NCBI GenBank assembly: GCA_007449985.2
Contig: VIIQ02000213.1
Coordinates: forward strand, 1 to 64,000
Length of the DNA stretch: 64,000 nucleotides
Direction: 5' to 3'
Origin: Desmodesmus armatus
Lineage: Eukaryota; Chlorophyta; Chlorophyceae; Sphaeropleales; Scenedesmaceae
Shown piece by piece: positions 36,710 through 47,793 of this stretch (position 1 is the stretch's first letter; each line of letters begins with the position of its first letter). Made by a program: the position numbers and the translations under genes. Below the pieces are notes generated by a model. It was not told where the DNA came from and did not search any database. It saw only the letters and a program-made list of their open reading frames with translations.

Positions 36710-37273
36710 CTATGACCTGCGCCCAGCAGGCAACTGCACAAACCCACCTGGGCAAGAGCGGGAAGTGAGCTGGAGGTACGATCCCAGCCCTGCCGATGCC
36801 AAGTGCAGCCCGCTGCTGCAGAGCCGCCTGGCCTGCTGCGGACTGCATGAATTGCTGCCCATGCTGCAAGAACTGCTGCTGCAGAAGCTGCTGCTGATGG
36901 CTTCTGCCTGAAGCCTGCTGCTGTGCAATGTTACCCACTGGAGAGGCCCATGCGCTGCCGGCTGCATGATTGCCCTGCGGCAACCCAGGCTGCTGCTGCT
37001 GATGCTGCTGCTGTCGCTGTTAGTGCTGCTGGTTGGGCTGCCAGGCTGAAGCAGCAACCGCCCCTCTGTCCACCTGTGGGTGGTGCCGCTGCTGCTGCTG
37101 GTGCTGCTGCTGTTGCAGGGGCTGCTCCTGACCCATCCAGTGCAAACCAGCTGAGGCCTGCATCATGTTGTGAACAGCAGCCTGCGTCCTGGCCACCTGC
37201 TGCGCTGCGTCATCGTCATCATCATCATATGGATCCAAGCCATGGTCCCAACCTCCATCAGAAGAGTCAGCAC
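36710..37273 (-). CDS. Gln-rich exon with internal TAA
   Basis: The exon starts at an acceptor at 37273; joined to the exon ending at 37902 it reads SPDEGADSSDGGWDHGLDPY in frame, followed by an Asp run and a Gln/His-rich stretch. An in-frame TAA at 37020-37022 sits inside the run QPNQQH-stop-QRQQQHQQQQ, after which the same frame stays open for about 100 codons (PQGNHAAGSAWASPVGN, then a Gln-rich region) to near 36760. The stop is therefore either a nonsense change of a CAA codon, a sequence error, or a reassigned codon. It probably belongs to the same gene as its neighbours. Confidence 0.5.
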
Positions 37274-37901
37274 CTGGGCAGCACGAGTACGGCACATGCA
37301 ACGTATGTCAATGCACACGCTGACATCGCCCTAATGACTACACATGGTAAAGGAACCGACCTTGAGGGCAGCAAACAGGCAACAAACACAAGCAGTCGAC
37401 TCTGACCATGCCCAGTGTGGCAGCAGCACCATAGGTTGCAATGTAGTCGCTCAGCAGGCTCCGCACTCACACACCTGCAGCGGCAGCAGCAGCCTTCCGC
37501 CGTCTCTTGGGGCCCTGCTGAGGGGCATCATGCCCTGCATAGCACAACAAACAACTGCTGAGAGCCTACACTGGGCTAGCAGGGGACCGTGGTGCAGGTT
37601 GAGGGGCATAATGTGTGCTGGAGGAACGGAGTCACCAACGCATTGAAACGATCCCCTGTCTCCACATGTGTCTAGTTGGGACAAAGTGTGTGCGACCTAG
37701 CGGACGAACATGGCTTCGACCCGAGGTGTTGATCTGTGCCAGTGTGCACTGTGAAAGTCACATGTTGGTCCGGCTGATGAACGCAACTTTTGGACAACTT
37801 TTGGACAAGGTAGTTTCGTACGACATTCTGTGGCAACGTGCATGGTCTGAGGGTGTTTTGCTGACAGCAGTGCGACCGGTGATCGTCCACAACACACTCA
37901 C

Positions 37902-38520
37902 CCTCGTCGGGTGAACCCCCCAAGAACACTTTGTAGTCCTGGCTTGCCGATCCGTTCAGAATGGCACGCAGCGCTTGCGTGATGGACAGGTTGTCCGGGA
38001 GCTCCAAGTCGGCACCCGCTGCTGCACCACTGCTGGCCAGCACCAGGTTGGCGCGATCCCGCACCTCCTCCGCCATCTCTACCGGGTTTGAGAGGAAGCG
38101 CTGCCGTGCTGCCGCCAATACCAAGGGGCCGCTGTCACACCCAGGCTGGGCAATGACCCGGTCAACACCCTCGAACACGGCTGCAACCACAGCGCCACTG
38201 AACAGCGGGGGTCTCTTCATACGACTCTTGCAGCTTTCACTACCAGGGCGGTGTGTGCTGCCTTTGAACTGGCCACAGCACCCAGGACATTCATGGAGTA
38301 CCTTGCGGCACCAGACCTTGTCGACTATGATTGTTTGCATCGTGCCGGAAACATCACCAAACACCAAGCAGGAAGAAAGGGCTACGCGCCGCTGCTGCAC
38401 AGTGATCCTGCAGCCACGAGTTACACGGACCCGCCTAACGTTATCGGGTGTGGGGTGCTGGGAGAAGCAATTCACAGTCCCAAACACCAACAACGTTGCC
38501 CAAAAGACATATGATTGGGG
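37902..38520 (-). CDS. Cys/His-rich exon, probable N-terminal part of helicase gene
   Basis: The open frame runs through VFGDVSGTMQTIIVDKVWCR, then KVLHECPGCCGQFKGSTH, RPGSESCKSRMKRP, and a helical segment EMAEEVRDRANLVL, ending at a good donor (GACGAGG/GTGAGT). The spacing C-x2-C-C and later H and C residues could form a zinc-binding site; I do not recognise the family. The 5' limit is uncertain: the frame stays open to 38757 but the upstream part looks non-coding. It is spliced in phase to the exon at 37273. Confidence 0.45.
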
Positions 38521-39387
38521 TGCGGCGTGCCGGGGCGGCCCTGCAGGACATGCAGTCATACCAACCTCAAATTGCAGTGGATGACAGCACAGCCAACTCA
38601 CATGGACCCACCCACCGTGTTTGCATTGCATATGTCTTGTCTGAGTTCTGCTGCCTGTGCAATAGCCAATGCTATTCCCCCACGCCGCGAGAGAAAGTGA
38701 AGGAGAGAGAGAGAGTTCACATACATGGGTGTTTGCTGCTGCTGTTGAGGGCACCAACTATGCATCTGCTCAATCACCGGTGGGAAGCAGCAAAGTACAC
38801 CCCGTCCTTACAGTTGCAAACACGTGACCATGCACACTACCATAACTACCATGCCAGCTTCACCATCAGCATGCATCCTTTTAAGCAACATTCGTAACAC
38901 CCCAAGACCCTGCTGTTGCACCAAGCGTGCAATTGCTCAATCAAACGACAGTTGGACCATAGACAAGTGCACCCCATCCATACAGTTACAAGCACAGTAC
39001 CACAACTACAATGCCAGCTACACCATCAACATGCACCCTTGCAAGCAGCATCCATACCACACTAACTCTCTGAAACTCACTCAGACCACCGCGTTGACAG
39101 AACAGATCCAGAAGCCAACCAATAAAACCACGCACCCCTCCCCCCGTCCAACCATCTACAGGTGGCAAACGCCACAATGCAGCCAGCAGCACCACAAACA
39201 CCCCCCCCCACACACACACACACCCACCAGCAGTGCGTCCCAAAACAGCACAGGTCCTGCCCATAGACAATACAAATGGTGCAGCCAAAAAAGGTGCCCA
39301 CCATCATGACAGCACATGTACATGCTGCGCGACAAGGCCAGATGCAGCGCAACCTGAACAAAGCGCAGCTGACCAATGCCACCCTCG

Positions 39388-41077
39388 TTAAACAAGGTTA
39401 AGCACACGCTTGAGCTGCAAGCTGACGAACGCAGCCTGAGACATGCCGGAGCAGTCCAGCGGCTCAAAGAACCAGGTGCGCAGCACCTCGGTGGTGTCAC
39501 CACACTTCGACAGCACAGTCTGTGCGTCAAACTGGCGCTGCATCTCAGCCCTGAATGCCTTGACATAGGCACCCTGCGCGTAGCGGCCCACCTTGACAGC
39601 GGGCACAGACGGACGGTACCGTGCGTACTGCTCATAGCAGTCACGCCTTGCAGCCTCAGCAACCCTCCTGGCAGCAACAGTGTCAGGGGTCAAGTTGCGT
39701 GAGTGTGCCAGCTCAACAGAGCCGGGCATCTGCCGCACAGGCTGGCCACGCAACAAGGCAGTGGTGTCACCATTCAGGCGGGTGGCATCGGTGTACATGA
39801 CTTTGGTGGTGAGGTTGGGGTTGATGTGCCCCAAAGCAGCAGTGCAATCCAGATCAGTGGCCTGGGGGTGATTGGTGACTGCTGTGCCAGCCGTCTTGCG
39901 CCCGCTGATGGCACTGCACTTGCTGGGGTTCAAACCCAAAGCAATGCCGACAGTGGTGCAGACGCTCGACATGGTGGTGGTGTACACGCTGTAGCGACCG
40001 CCTGTCAGCAGCCGGCCAGACATCATAGGCAAGCCACGCATCTCAGCGGGCACAAACCACGGCTTCACACCGAAGATAGACCCCACCAGGCTATCAATAT
40101 CCTCACACGTCCAATCCCCAGGCCCGGCCAGGCGGTCACTGTGGCCCATCGTGCCACAATTCCCAGGCAGAGCCACATAAGGTGCGTACCCAAAAGCCCC
40201 ATTCAGTATGGCCCAGACCAACCATGCCAGACAAGGACAGGTGTCGACCTCCTCACTATGGGTCAACTTCCCGACACCGATGCGCCTATTCACCAGCTTG
40301 CCCGCCACCACAGTGAACTGGGGGTTGCGATTGAACTTTGTGCGGTTGCCCTGGATCTGCACAGCCACCAGCCGGCCCCCCGCCCAGTGCAGCTGGCAGT
40401 CGCCCCAGGCAATCACAGGCACCCCACCCCACCGAGCAGAAGACATATCGCTAGGCTTGTGTGTGAAGGACATCGGCCGCCAGCCCAGGTAGCTGAAGCA
40501 ACCCAGCGTCATCCGCGCAAAGGCAGGCCACATGGGGTTCTGTAGGTGGGCATACCCATGCACATCCCACATCAACAGCAACTGCATGCCTGCATCCACC
40601 AAAGCAGCATCCCAAGCACACTTGGTGTTGCGCTTGCTGCGTGCAGCTGGGAAGACCATGCCAAACCCACACACGACACGCAAGATGATTGCGAACTGCG
40701 ACTTATGCATGGCACCCAACACAGCAACAGGGGTGGGGCTCATGTATATCAAAACATGCACCAGCATCCGCAGGTACTGCTCCAATGTGCTGCACTGCAG
40801 CCCGTTGCAGCGCTGGCTGTAGTGAAAGAAGTGCCCAGCAACAGCTACCCACATCACCTCCGTCAGGGGCAGCATGGACCAACGACACGCGAAATACCCA
40901 TACACCATGCAAAAATCAAACCACATGTTTATGACATCAACATACTTGAGCCAAGTATCTTCGTTGGGCCCAGCATACTCAGCGCGGGCACGGTCACTCT
41001 TGCACTTGCCCGCATGGTGGCTGGCTGTGTGGTAAGCCACCTGGCGAGTCTCCTGGTCAACCTGCATGAAACGCGCC
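39388..41077 (-). CDS. Tyrosine recombinase (phage-integrase/Crypton-like), main exon
   Basis: A single open frame of 559 codons from its first Met (41067), preceded by an acceptor (GCTGCTGCAG/G at 41077), ends at TAA. The C-terminal half fits a tyrosine recombinase: Arg I in LGWRPMSF (R197), a beta-hairpin Lys candidate in GNRTKF (K244), CPCLAWLVWAIL (typical CP.xaL helix), Arg II in SGRKTAGTA (R390), and LGHINPNLTTKVMYTDATR with H414 and the nucleophile Tyr Y425. The His of the usual HxxR is Ile here. The N-terminal 190 residues would be the core-binding domain. It would cut and rejoin DNA in the nucleus through a covalent 3'-phosphotyrosine. No RNase H or reverse transcriptase lies nearby, which argues against DIRS/Ngaro; Crypton-type is the nearest known class. 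Confidence 0.75.
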
Positions 41078-41702
41078 CTGCAGCAGCCAGCACAAACACC
41101 AGCATGTCAGCATTCCAGGCCACAATGTGCCCATGGCTTGCACGTCCGCATACACACCAAGCGTGCATGGGGTGCTGTACAGCACAGTAGCAGCCACCAG
41201 GACAACTGCGCTATGCAAGGAACCGCACAGACCAGGGCAAAGCAAGCTGCAACAAATGAGCAGCAGCACACTGCGAGACCACGCACCGACTAGCGATAGT
41301 AAGACGCAATGCAGCCCAACACCACCCACCCAACCTCATATCATACACACCTGCCAATCCGACGACCGTACACAGGCAGCCGCATCGTCCACTTAGATGA
41401 TCAGGGCAGCCTTGATACACCTGCAGCATCAGCAAAAAGCAACGGCAGTGTGCTATAAATAATTGATCACGTGCATGACAGATTCCACCTGTGATCAACT
41501 CTCACCAGGAACCCGTCCCACAACTAACAGCGCATGCAGTACCGACCACACCAACAAAGCGTGCGCCAGCAAAGCAAGCAAGTTGCTGCTATCAAACAAG
41601 GATTCTGCACCAGAATTACACAACCGTGCGCAGCTGGGGACAGGCCTGCCAAACCAGACCTTCCCCTTGGTCAACACCCTGCTTCAGACACCCCGGTCTC
41701 AC

Positions 41703-42456
41703 CTGTACAGGAAGCACCAACCCACTTGATGGATTGCCGTTGCAGTATGCTGGACAGCCTGCAGAAGGAAGCAACCAAAGAAAAAAAATGGGACACAGGT
41801 TGCTGACAGTATCGGCAATCATGCAGTCTCGCACACAATCACATGCACAGGCACGGCACCACGTGCGCGCTGGCCCGCAGGCAAACACAGTCACGCACGC
41901 AGTCACAGGGGCGCTGCAACATGCTGGCACGCAAGCTCGCACTCCAGGTCGCATGCTGCCTTGTTCATAACCCCTGACCCTGAACCCCGCACTCCAGGTC
42001 GCATGCTGCCTTGCTCATAACCCCTGACCCTAAACCCCGCACTCCAGGTCGCATGCTGCCTTGCTCATAACCCCTGACCCTAAACCCCGCACTCCAGGTC
42101 GCATGCTGCCTTGCTCATAACCCCTGACCCTAAACCCCGCACTCCAGGTCGCATGCTGCCTTGCTCATAACCCCTGACCCTAAACCCCGCACTCCAGGAT
42201 GCATGCTGGCCTGCAGGAACAGGTACACAGTCCTGCACACACGCCCAACACACGCACACATACCACAAACGCACGTATGCAGAAACGCACACCAGCAGGC
42301 CTCACCTGAATTGAACGCAGGGACCCACGCGTCAGGGGCGGCCCGAGGAGCAGTCCTGACGGCCAGCAGAACAAGCCTGGCACAAAAGCACGACAGCAGG
42401 GCAGTACAGAGCATGTTGGTCAGGCAGCGCTTCATGCAAGAGTGGCACCAGCCCAC
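41703..42456 (-). CDS. Possible 5' exons of the recombinase gene
   Basis: An ATG exon at 42306-42456 (MGWCHSCMKRCL to WVPAFNS, donor TTCAG/GTGAGG) joins in phase to a 56-nt exon at 41703-41758 (GCPAYCNGNPSSGLVLPVQ, donor CAG/GTGAGA). A further candidate (VYQGCPDHLSGRCGCLC, acceptor near 41435) lies between these and the main exon, but I could not find a phase-consistent path into 41077. The 50-base tandem repeat lies in the intron between the first two exons. Confidence 0.3.
41941..42200. repeat. 50-base tandem repeat, about five copies
   Basis: Near-identical units start at 41941, 41991, 42041, 42091 and 42141, with a partial sixth. Each unit reads ACTCCAGGTCGCATGCTGCC, TTGCTCATAACCCCTGACCC, TAAACCCCGC, and so contains a telomere-like CCCTAAACCC. 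Low divergence means recent expansion. There are no spacers, so it is not a CRISPR array. Confidence 0.95.
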
Positions 42457-45400
42457 TGTTCACAGCCACATACACAGCATACACCCAGCATCCTGCTCCC
42501 AAATACCACCTGCACATATTCCGTACAGCAGCATGCACACACCAACCCAGCCGCCCTGCTAGGCCAATGCCGTGCCTACCACATCCCGTGTGGTACCGGC
42601 AGGCACTTCAAAACACAACAGCAAACAGACAGCACTCACAGTATGATGACAGCCGTGTGTCCCCACGATCTTGGGACTTGTGACATCCCCTGCAACACTG
42701 CCAGTCAGAATTAGTGGGAGGGGCAAGATTCGAATCTGTGTTTTCCCTGCATTCAGTGTGGCTAAGGCCAGGACTCTGCCTTCAGGGTTTGTGTGAAACG
42801 GCAACGAGACATGAATGTTGAATCTTCAAGAGGTGTCACCTCTGCAACCCAAAATATGTGCCAGCCGTGACCTGGCAGCCTGCAACATCAGCATGAATGT
42901 TCATTAGTTGTTTGCATGCTGCCCAGGACAGCCAGCATGCACTCTGTCAGCGACATGTGTGCAGCTGCACCTGCATGGCATGACTGCCACCAGGCTTGCG
43001 TACTGATGCAGGCTGAGAGGTTGAGGTGGGCCTGACAAGGGATTGCAGCAGGTCACACTGCACTGCATATTTTATACAGTAAGGGTTACACCTGCAGCAC
43101 CCCAGTTGATGTTGTGTGCCCAGAGTTCTAAGTGATCTGCAAACATGTCATGCTGGCGCCACTGTCAGGTGTTCGCCCTCAGCTGTTGCTGTGGTGAGAT
43201 GACTAGGTGACTGGCCACCAAGCCATGCTGCCATGCACAATAACTGTCAAAGCAGCTGAGCAGGATTTGCTGCTCACAGACCTGACGACCTTCACCGTCG
43301 TGAATTGCATCAACCGACGTCAAAGAGCAGGCAGCTTCCGCGGCTGATGTATACATGTAAAATACGTATGCAATTACTACAGCCAAGCAACCTCAGCAGC
43401 CCACCAGCATGGGGCACGGCAGGCACCTGCCATCGACGGCGATGGGCTGCTGTCACGCGGCGTGAACGTGCCTGACCGCGAGCAAACGGGTGTCCAACAG
43501 TAGATATTGCAACACGTATGCATCACTACAGCCGTTCTGGCTTGACAGCCAAGCACCCTTGGCAGCATGTGCCATGGCACCGGCGATCGACGGAGGTCCA
43601 CCTGCCCCCCGGCGCCAACTGCCGGTCCGAGCGCCAACCTGGCCTGTTCGCAGGCAAACTGGCATCAAACAGCAGCTATTATGCTGCGGTATTTACTGGT
43701 GTGCACCGTCGGCCCTGCCGAGGCCGAAAAAATAAAACCATGTTCAACCGTATTGCACAAGACGTGAAAGTTAAATCTTGCAATAAAAGCCTGCAGGACA
43801 GCAACACAGCAGCCAAAATCCCCTCAGAAGCGGTTGAAACATACATCCAGCCACAACTAAGCAACTGCAACACCGACCAGCTGTCCCCCACGCCACATTG
43901 AATGCGTTTGCAAGGCTGAGCAAAAGCATCAAGTATGCTGGGCAGCCTGAGACGACACATGTTCAGCCACAACAGCACAGGGTTGCTGAGATCACTAGAC
44001 CCTGCCTTGAAAATGGCATCTGCCATGGATTCGAGTCACATTTGCCCACAGCACCACACCGACAATGGCATGCGCATGTCTCACCTGTGCTGCACACGTA
44101 CTTGAGCAGATTGCTCAATAGGCTGCCTCACCCACAACCCTAGCACAGAACACCTACAGAACAGCACAGAGCAGCACGTGTGCACATGACAGTTTGGCGG
44201 TCATGCTCAAGCATCTGTAGCCCCACACGAAGCTGCAGCATTGTGGCCCCAATTACGCATCAGCTGATCACACAACAATCACAATTGGGTTCCATCACCC
44301 CACACATCAACCCAGCTGCCACTCAGTTACTACTCCAGTACTGCCGAACAGCCCACACAGCAGCAAACACTCCCCGACCCCCCAACATTGCAACTGCCTG
44401 GTCCACTACCCCAGCTGCAAACAAACCACTTCTACCCACAACCAGCCAGGCTGTACTCACTTGTGCTGGGACAGCTCGTGCCTGGCACTGTGCTACTGCA
44501 CTGCCGAAACTACCTGTCGTACGCCTGCAGCCAAGACAATCAGCAGCAAAAAGCAACAAACAGTTACTGCACAGCGATGAAGTAGCCAGGACAACCATGT
44601 CAGCGACAGCAAGCAGCAAGCAATCGCGACGGGCAGATCACCAACTGCAGAACGGGATGCATGGCTGCAGCAAGAAGCTCAAAAAGACTGGCATGTCTTC
44701 TAATGCCGCACAAGCGACGACCACAGTGCGAAACAGCGCTGGTCAGGAGACACAGCAGCTGACGATGAGACCACCCTACCCGCAATGACGCTGGGGACCC
44801 ACCTGCTTGGTAAACATACACCCGAAAGCAACGGGAACGCCTCAGAATGCCACTGCAACGCGGCAGCCGCTGCCACACACTTTCTTGCACCGGGCTCCAC
44901 TGTATCCTCAGGCTTCAGGGAGTATGGCATAAAACAAACCAGCCAACCTGAAAAGTAATAGACGTGAGCAACGCATGCGCCCAAACACAGCACTAACCCA
45001 GCTGGGCACCAAAAGTATACCCTGTGTGACAGACCTGTGTGTCTGTGTGTCACTCCAACCGTCCATGGGACGCACCCCGCTCAGAAACAACTCCGGCGTC
45101 CTCATACATCCATTCAAACCATCAGTGATCAACACCCTCGCTCGGTCACTGCCGACCCATGTATTTACCATTGGCCCCATGTGTGCATTGGCCAAGCAAC
45201 TCAAGCCAGCCATTGTACAATACATACAATAGCTGAGCTGATCTTCAGTGACTGAAAAGTGCACTCGACAAAACTTCCACAAACTTACTGCATTCAATGA
45301 CCTGTTCATGCATGAACAACCCACTTGCATTCAGGCATGCATGATTCATGCTGATTCAAAGATATTCAGGTGAGTGCCACTTTGGGGTGTGCGCAAACAA

Positions 45401-46220
45401 AGCTAGTCGGTCAAGAAACAATGCTGTTTCTCGGTGGCACCGAACTGAAGGCTCCACTCGGCGCTGCTGACGGACGCTGCAGCTGACTGGACCGAACTGG
45501 GGTGACACACTTTGCACCGGTGTGCCAAAGCAGACACAGAACGACTTATCTACCACTGGAAGGCCTTTCGGAAGGCACCTGCGCTTGTGGCACCGGTGCA
45601 CAAACATTGAAAAAAAATCACCCCGACTTTTTTGGCAAAAACATCCAGTCAGCGAAACAAATTGCAAAAGTGCCCAACTTTTTTTTGGGGAAAACATCTA
45701 GGCAACAAAAAGCAAACTTTCGCAAAACACAAACCGAACGGAATCACGGTCTCTGTCTTTGTCGCAATTTCGCACTTTTTTCCTCTCCCCCTCTTCCTCT
45801 ATCCTAGAATGGGGACAATAACGTTACCACGGAAAACAATTGTGTGCAAAAGGTGTAGATAAACATCTTGGACGTTTTGGAATTGACAGCAGATGTGCAT
45901 GTGGTCATATCTCACACTCTGGAGCAGACCGTGAGATCATGCCACAGACATCCCTTCTGGCGCTGCTGAGAAGCCAAAAGCTGCTCAAATGTATGTATGA
46001 TAGTTTGAAACCCTGCAAACGCACTCATGTGGCCAAACGGTGAATTTACAGCAGCATGATGGGACCACTTGCCCTTCGCATCCCACCCATAGGCCATCTG
46101 AACGAGATTCAAACGTGCAGATAGCAAAACTTTTATCTGATCGATATCCCAGCAGAGTTTCAGCGCCATCTGTTGCTGTCACGTTCGGACGTTCTGAACG
46201 TTCTGCAACTGAGTCCTGCG

Positions 46221-46254
46221 CGACAAAGCTTCTGCAACGGGTTATAAAATTTGC
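46221..46254 (-). repeat. Right arm of long-range inverted repeat
   Basis: Begins CGACAAAGCTTCTGCAACGG; the reverse complement matches 27094-27128 with one substitution and one single-base gap. It is immediately followed by the shorter inverted-repeat arm at 46259. Confidence 0.75.
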
Positions 46255-46258
46255 CGTT

Positions 46259-46995
46259 ATCACTAGTTGCAGAAGCATTTGCGTTGTCCCTTCTGAAAAA
46301 TGCACAAAAAACAAAAGCATTGTATGATAGTTATAGAAGTTGTTTTGGGCCCTACGGACAGCTGCTGTGGCTGCAGTAGAGCCCCTTCCATCACTGTACA
46401 ACACGATCAGCAGCTGGGAGCTTTTGCGGCGCCACAGGACCCACGCAAGCATCGAAACGTGGCGTTTGGATGTTGCTGGATGCAAATCAAGCAAACAGCA
46501 CCCCTTGCAGAGTCAGCATGAACTGCAAGGCACCAGGCAGGTCCAGCACAAGGTCACATGTGCTGTTGTTGAGCCCTCCAGAGGTGCTGATATGCCACAA
46601 AAATTTATCTAGCGTTGTCCACTAACACTTGAGCGCCTCATCACAGCGTCTCTGCGCCTGTCCTGGCATTCTGGCCTCCCAAAACCCCCATTGCTCAGCT
46701 AAGCTGCTTTCAGTGGCTGAGACCGCAAAACAGCACGTGCTGGCACGCCGATCATACGGACATGTTTCTCTATGATACAAAGAGTGTGTCAGCACCCCTG
46801 CTGTCACGTACACGGGTCCGATAGGGCCAGCAGCAGGACACTTCCGATCTGATGAGGTCGTGGAATTTTAGCAGGCTGCCTGGCGGGCTTCCAGGGCTCA
46901 GAATAGCATCTGTAATACTGCATAAACGTTCTGTGTTTTTTTGCAAAAAACGCACTTGCAAAGCTGGTGACGCAAATGCTTCTGCAACTAGTGAT
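46259..46995. repeat. 737-base segment bounded by perfect 26-bp inverted repeats
   Basis: 46259-46284 and 46970-46995 are exact reverse complements (core CTAGTTGCAGAAGCATTTGC). Similarity fades beyond the 26 bp, and no clear target-site duplication is seen. The interior has no transposase-like ORF, so if mobile it would be non-autonomous. Confidence 0.8.
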
Positions 46996-47793
46996 CGGTC
47001 TCTGTCTTTGTCGCAATTTCGCACTTTTTTCCTCTCCCCCTCTTCCTCTATCCCAGAATGGGGACAATCGTTTTCCACTGATCAAAACGTGCAGTAAAGG
47101 CCGCCCTGCGAAAGCCTCTGGCCTAGCAGTACAAACTCCAGGATGCGATCCTGACTACCCATGAGCTGCTGCAAATGTCCTACTGTCGCCCCAGTAGTGT
47201 CGGGAAAAGGCCATCACTGTCGTAAGACCTGCTGGCTGGGGGATGAGGTGATGATGTACATTGACCATGGATGTCCTGGCATGAAGTGGGCTATACAGAT
47301 GTGAACGTTCTAGATTGAGGCGCAACTATGAAAACGTTTGTCAGCAGGGGCTAACTGTCACACACTGTCAAGTGTCACATACGGATCTGCTGATCATCTC
47401 AGACCGTATGGTGTTGGCATTTGCAGCAGTGTAATATTCCATTGCATGCCATTGGTCGAGCTTGTGGAACTTGCAAATTCAACGGCAGCAGCCATGCTCC
47501 TGAGGCTTCGTGATCACCTTGTGGCAACGCCAACAGGGGTGTCCCCCACGCCCGCTGCTGCACGCAAGATACGTGGTGTGAACATTCAACATTATAGTAT
47601 ACACATTCCGTGCAGGAGCGGTAAAGTTGCAACCTCAACGAGCTGTGGTGCTACTGCTGGGGGGATATATACCCACATAAATGTGCTGCTGCTGTCTGCA
47701 GTTTGTGCCTCCCTGTCAGCAGATGGTGCCAAACGACATCAGCTTTGCCTGCCACACATCCATATTGAAACACACAACCAACACCAGCAAACA

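Larger units (their letters stand above)
45746..47080 (+). repeat. Pair of about 90-base near-identical direct repeats
   Basis: 45746-45835 and 46991-47080 share GGTCTCTGTCTTTGTCGCAA, TTTCGCACTTTTTTCCTCTC, CCCCTCTTCCTCTATCC and AGAATGGGGACAAT with one or two differences. They are about 1.25 kb apart. The second copy directly follows the right arm of the 26-bp inverted repeat. They could be termini of a non-autonomous element; no coding content lies between. Confidence 0.85.
42457..47793. other. Non-genic region between recombinase and NLR-A
   Basis: No ORF here has a recognisable domain. A tRNA-like fragment near 42715-42790 fails pairing tests. The right arm of the long-range inverted repeat (46221-46254), a perfect 26-bp inverted repeat (46259 and 46970) and 90-base direct repeats (45746 and 46991) cluster at 45.7-47.1 kb, which looks like nested small transposons. 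NLR-A's 3' UTR would lie in the last few hundred bases. Confidence 0.5.

Noticed and set aside
28948..41077. Helitron
   Set aside because: A PIF1-like helicase is present, but no HUH Rep motif or replication-initiator domain was found; the companion enzyme is a tyrosine recombinase.
39388..41077. DIRS/Ngaro-type retrotransposon
   Set aside because: A tyrosine recombinase is present, but no reverse transcriptase or RNase H lies within the surrounding 15 kb.
41941..42200. CRISPR-like repeat array
   Set aside because: The units are contiguous 50-base satellites without unique spacers, and the genome is eukaryotic.
42712..42795. tRNA-like stretch with an AGATTCGAATCT T-arm-like core on the minus strand
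   Set aside because: The T stem does not pair (ACAGA against CTTGC) and no matching acceptor or anticodon stem could be drawn on either strand.
45640..47100. LTR retrotransposon with the 90-base repeats as LTRs
   Set aside because: The repeats are too short, there is no gag/pol between them, and no primer-binding site or TG...CA ends are evident.
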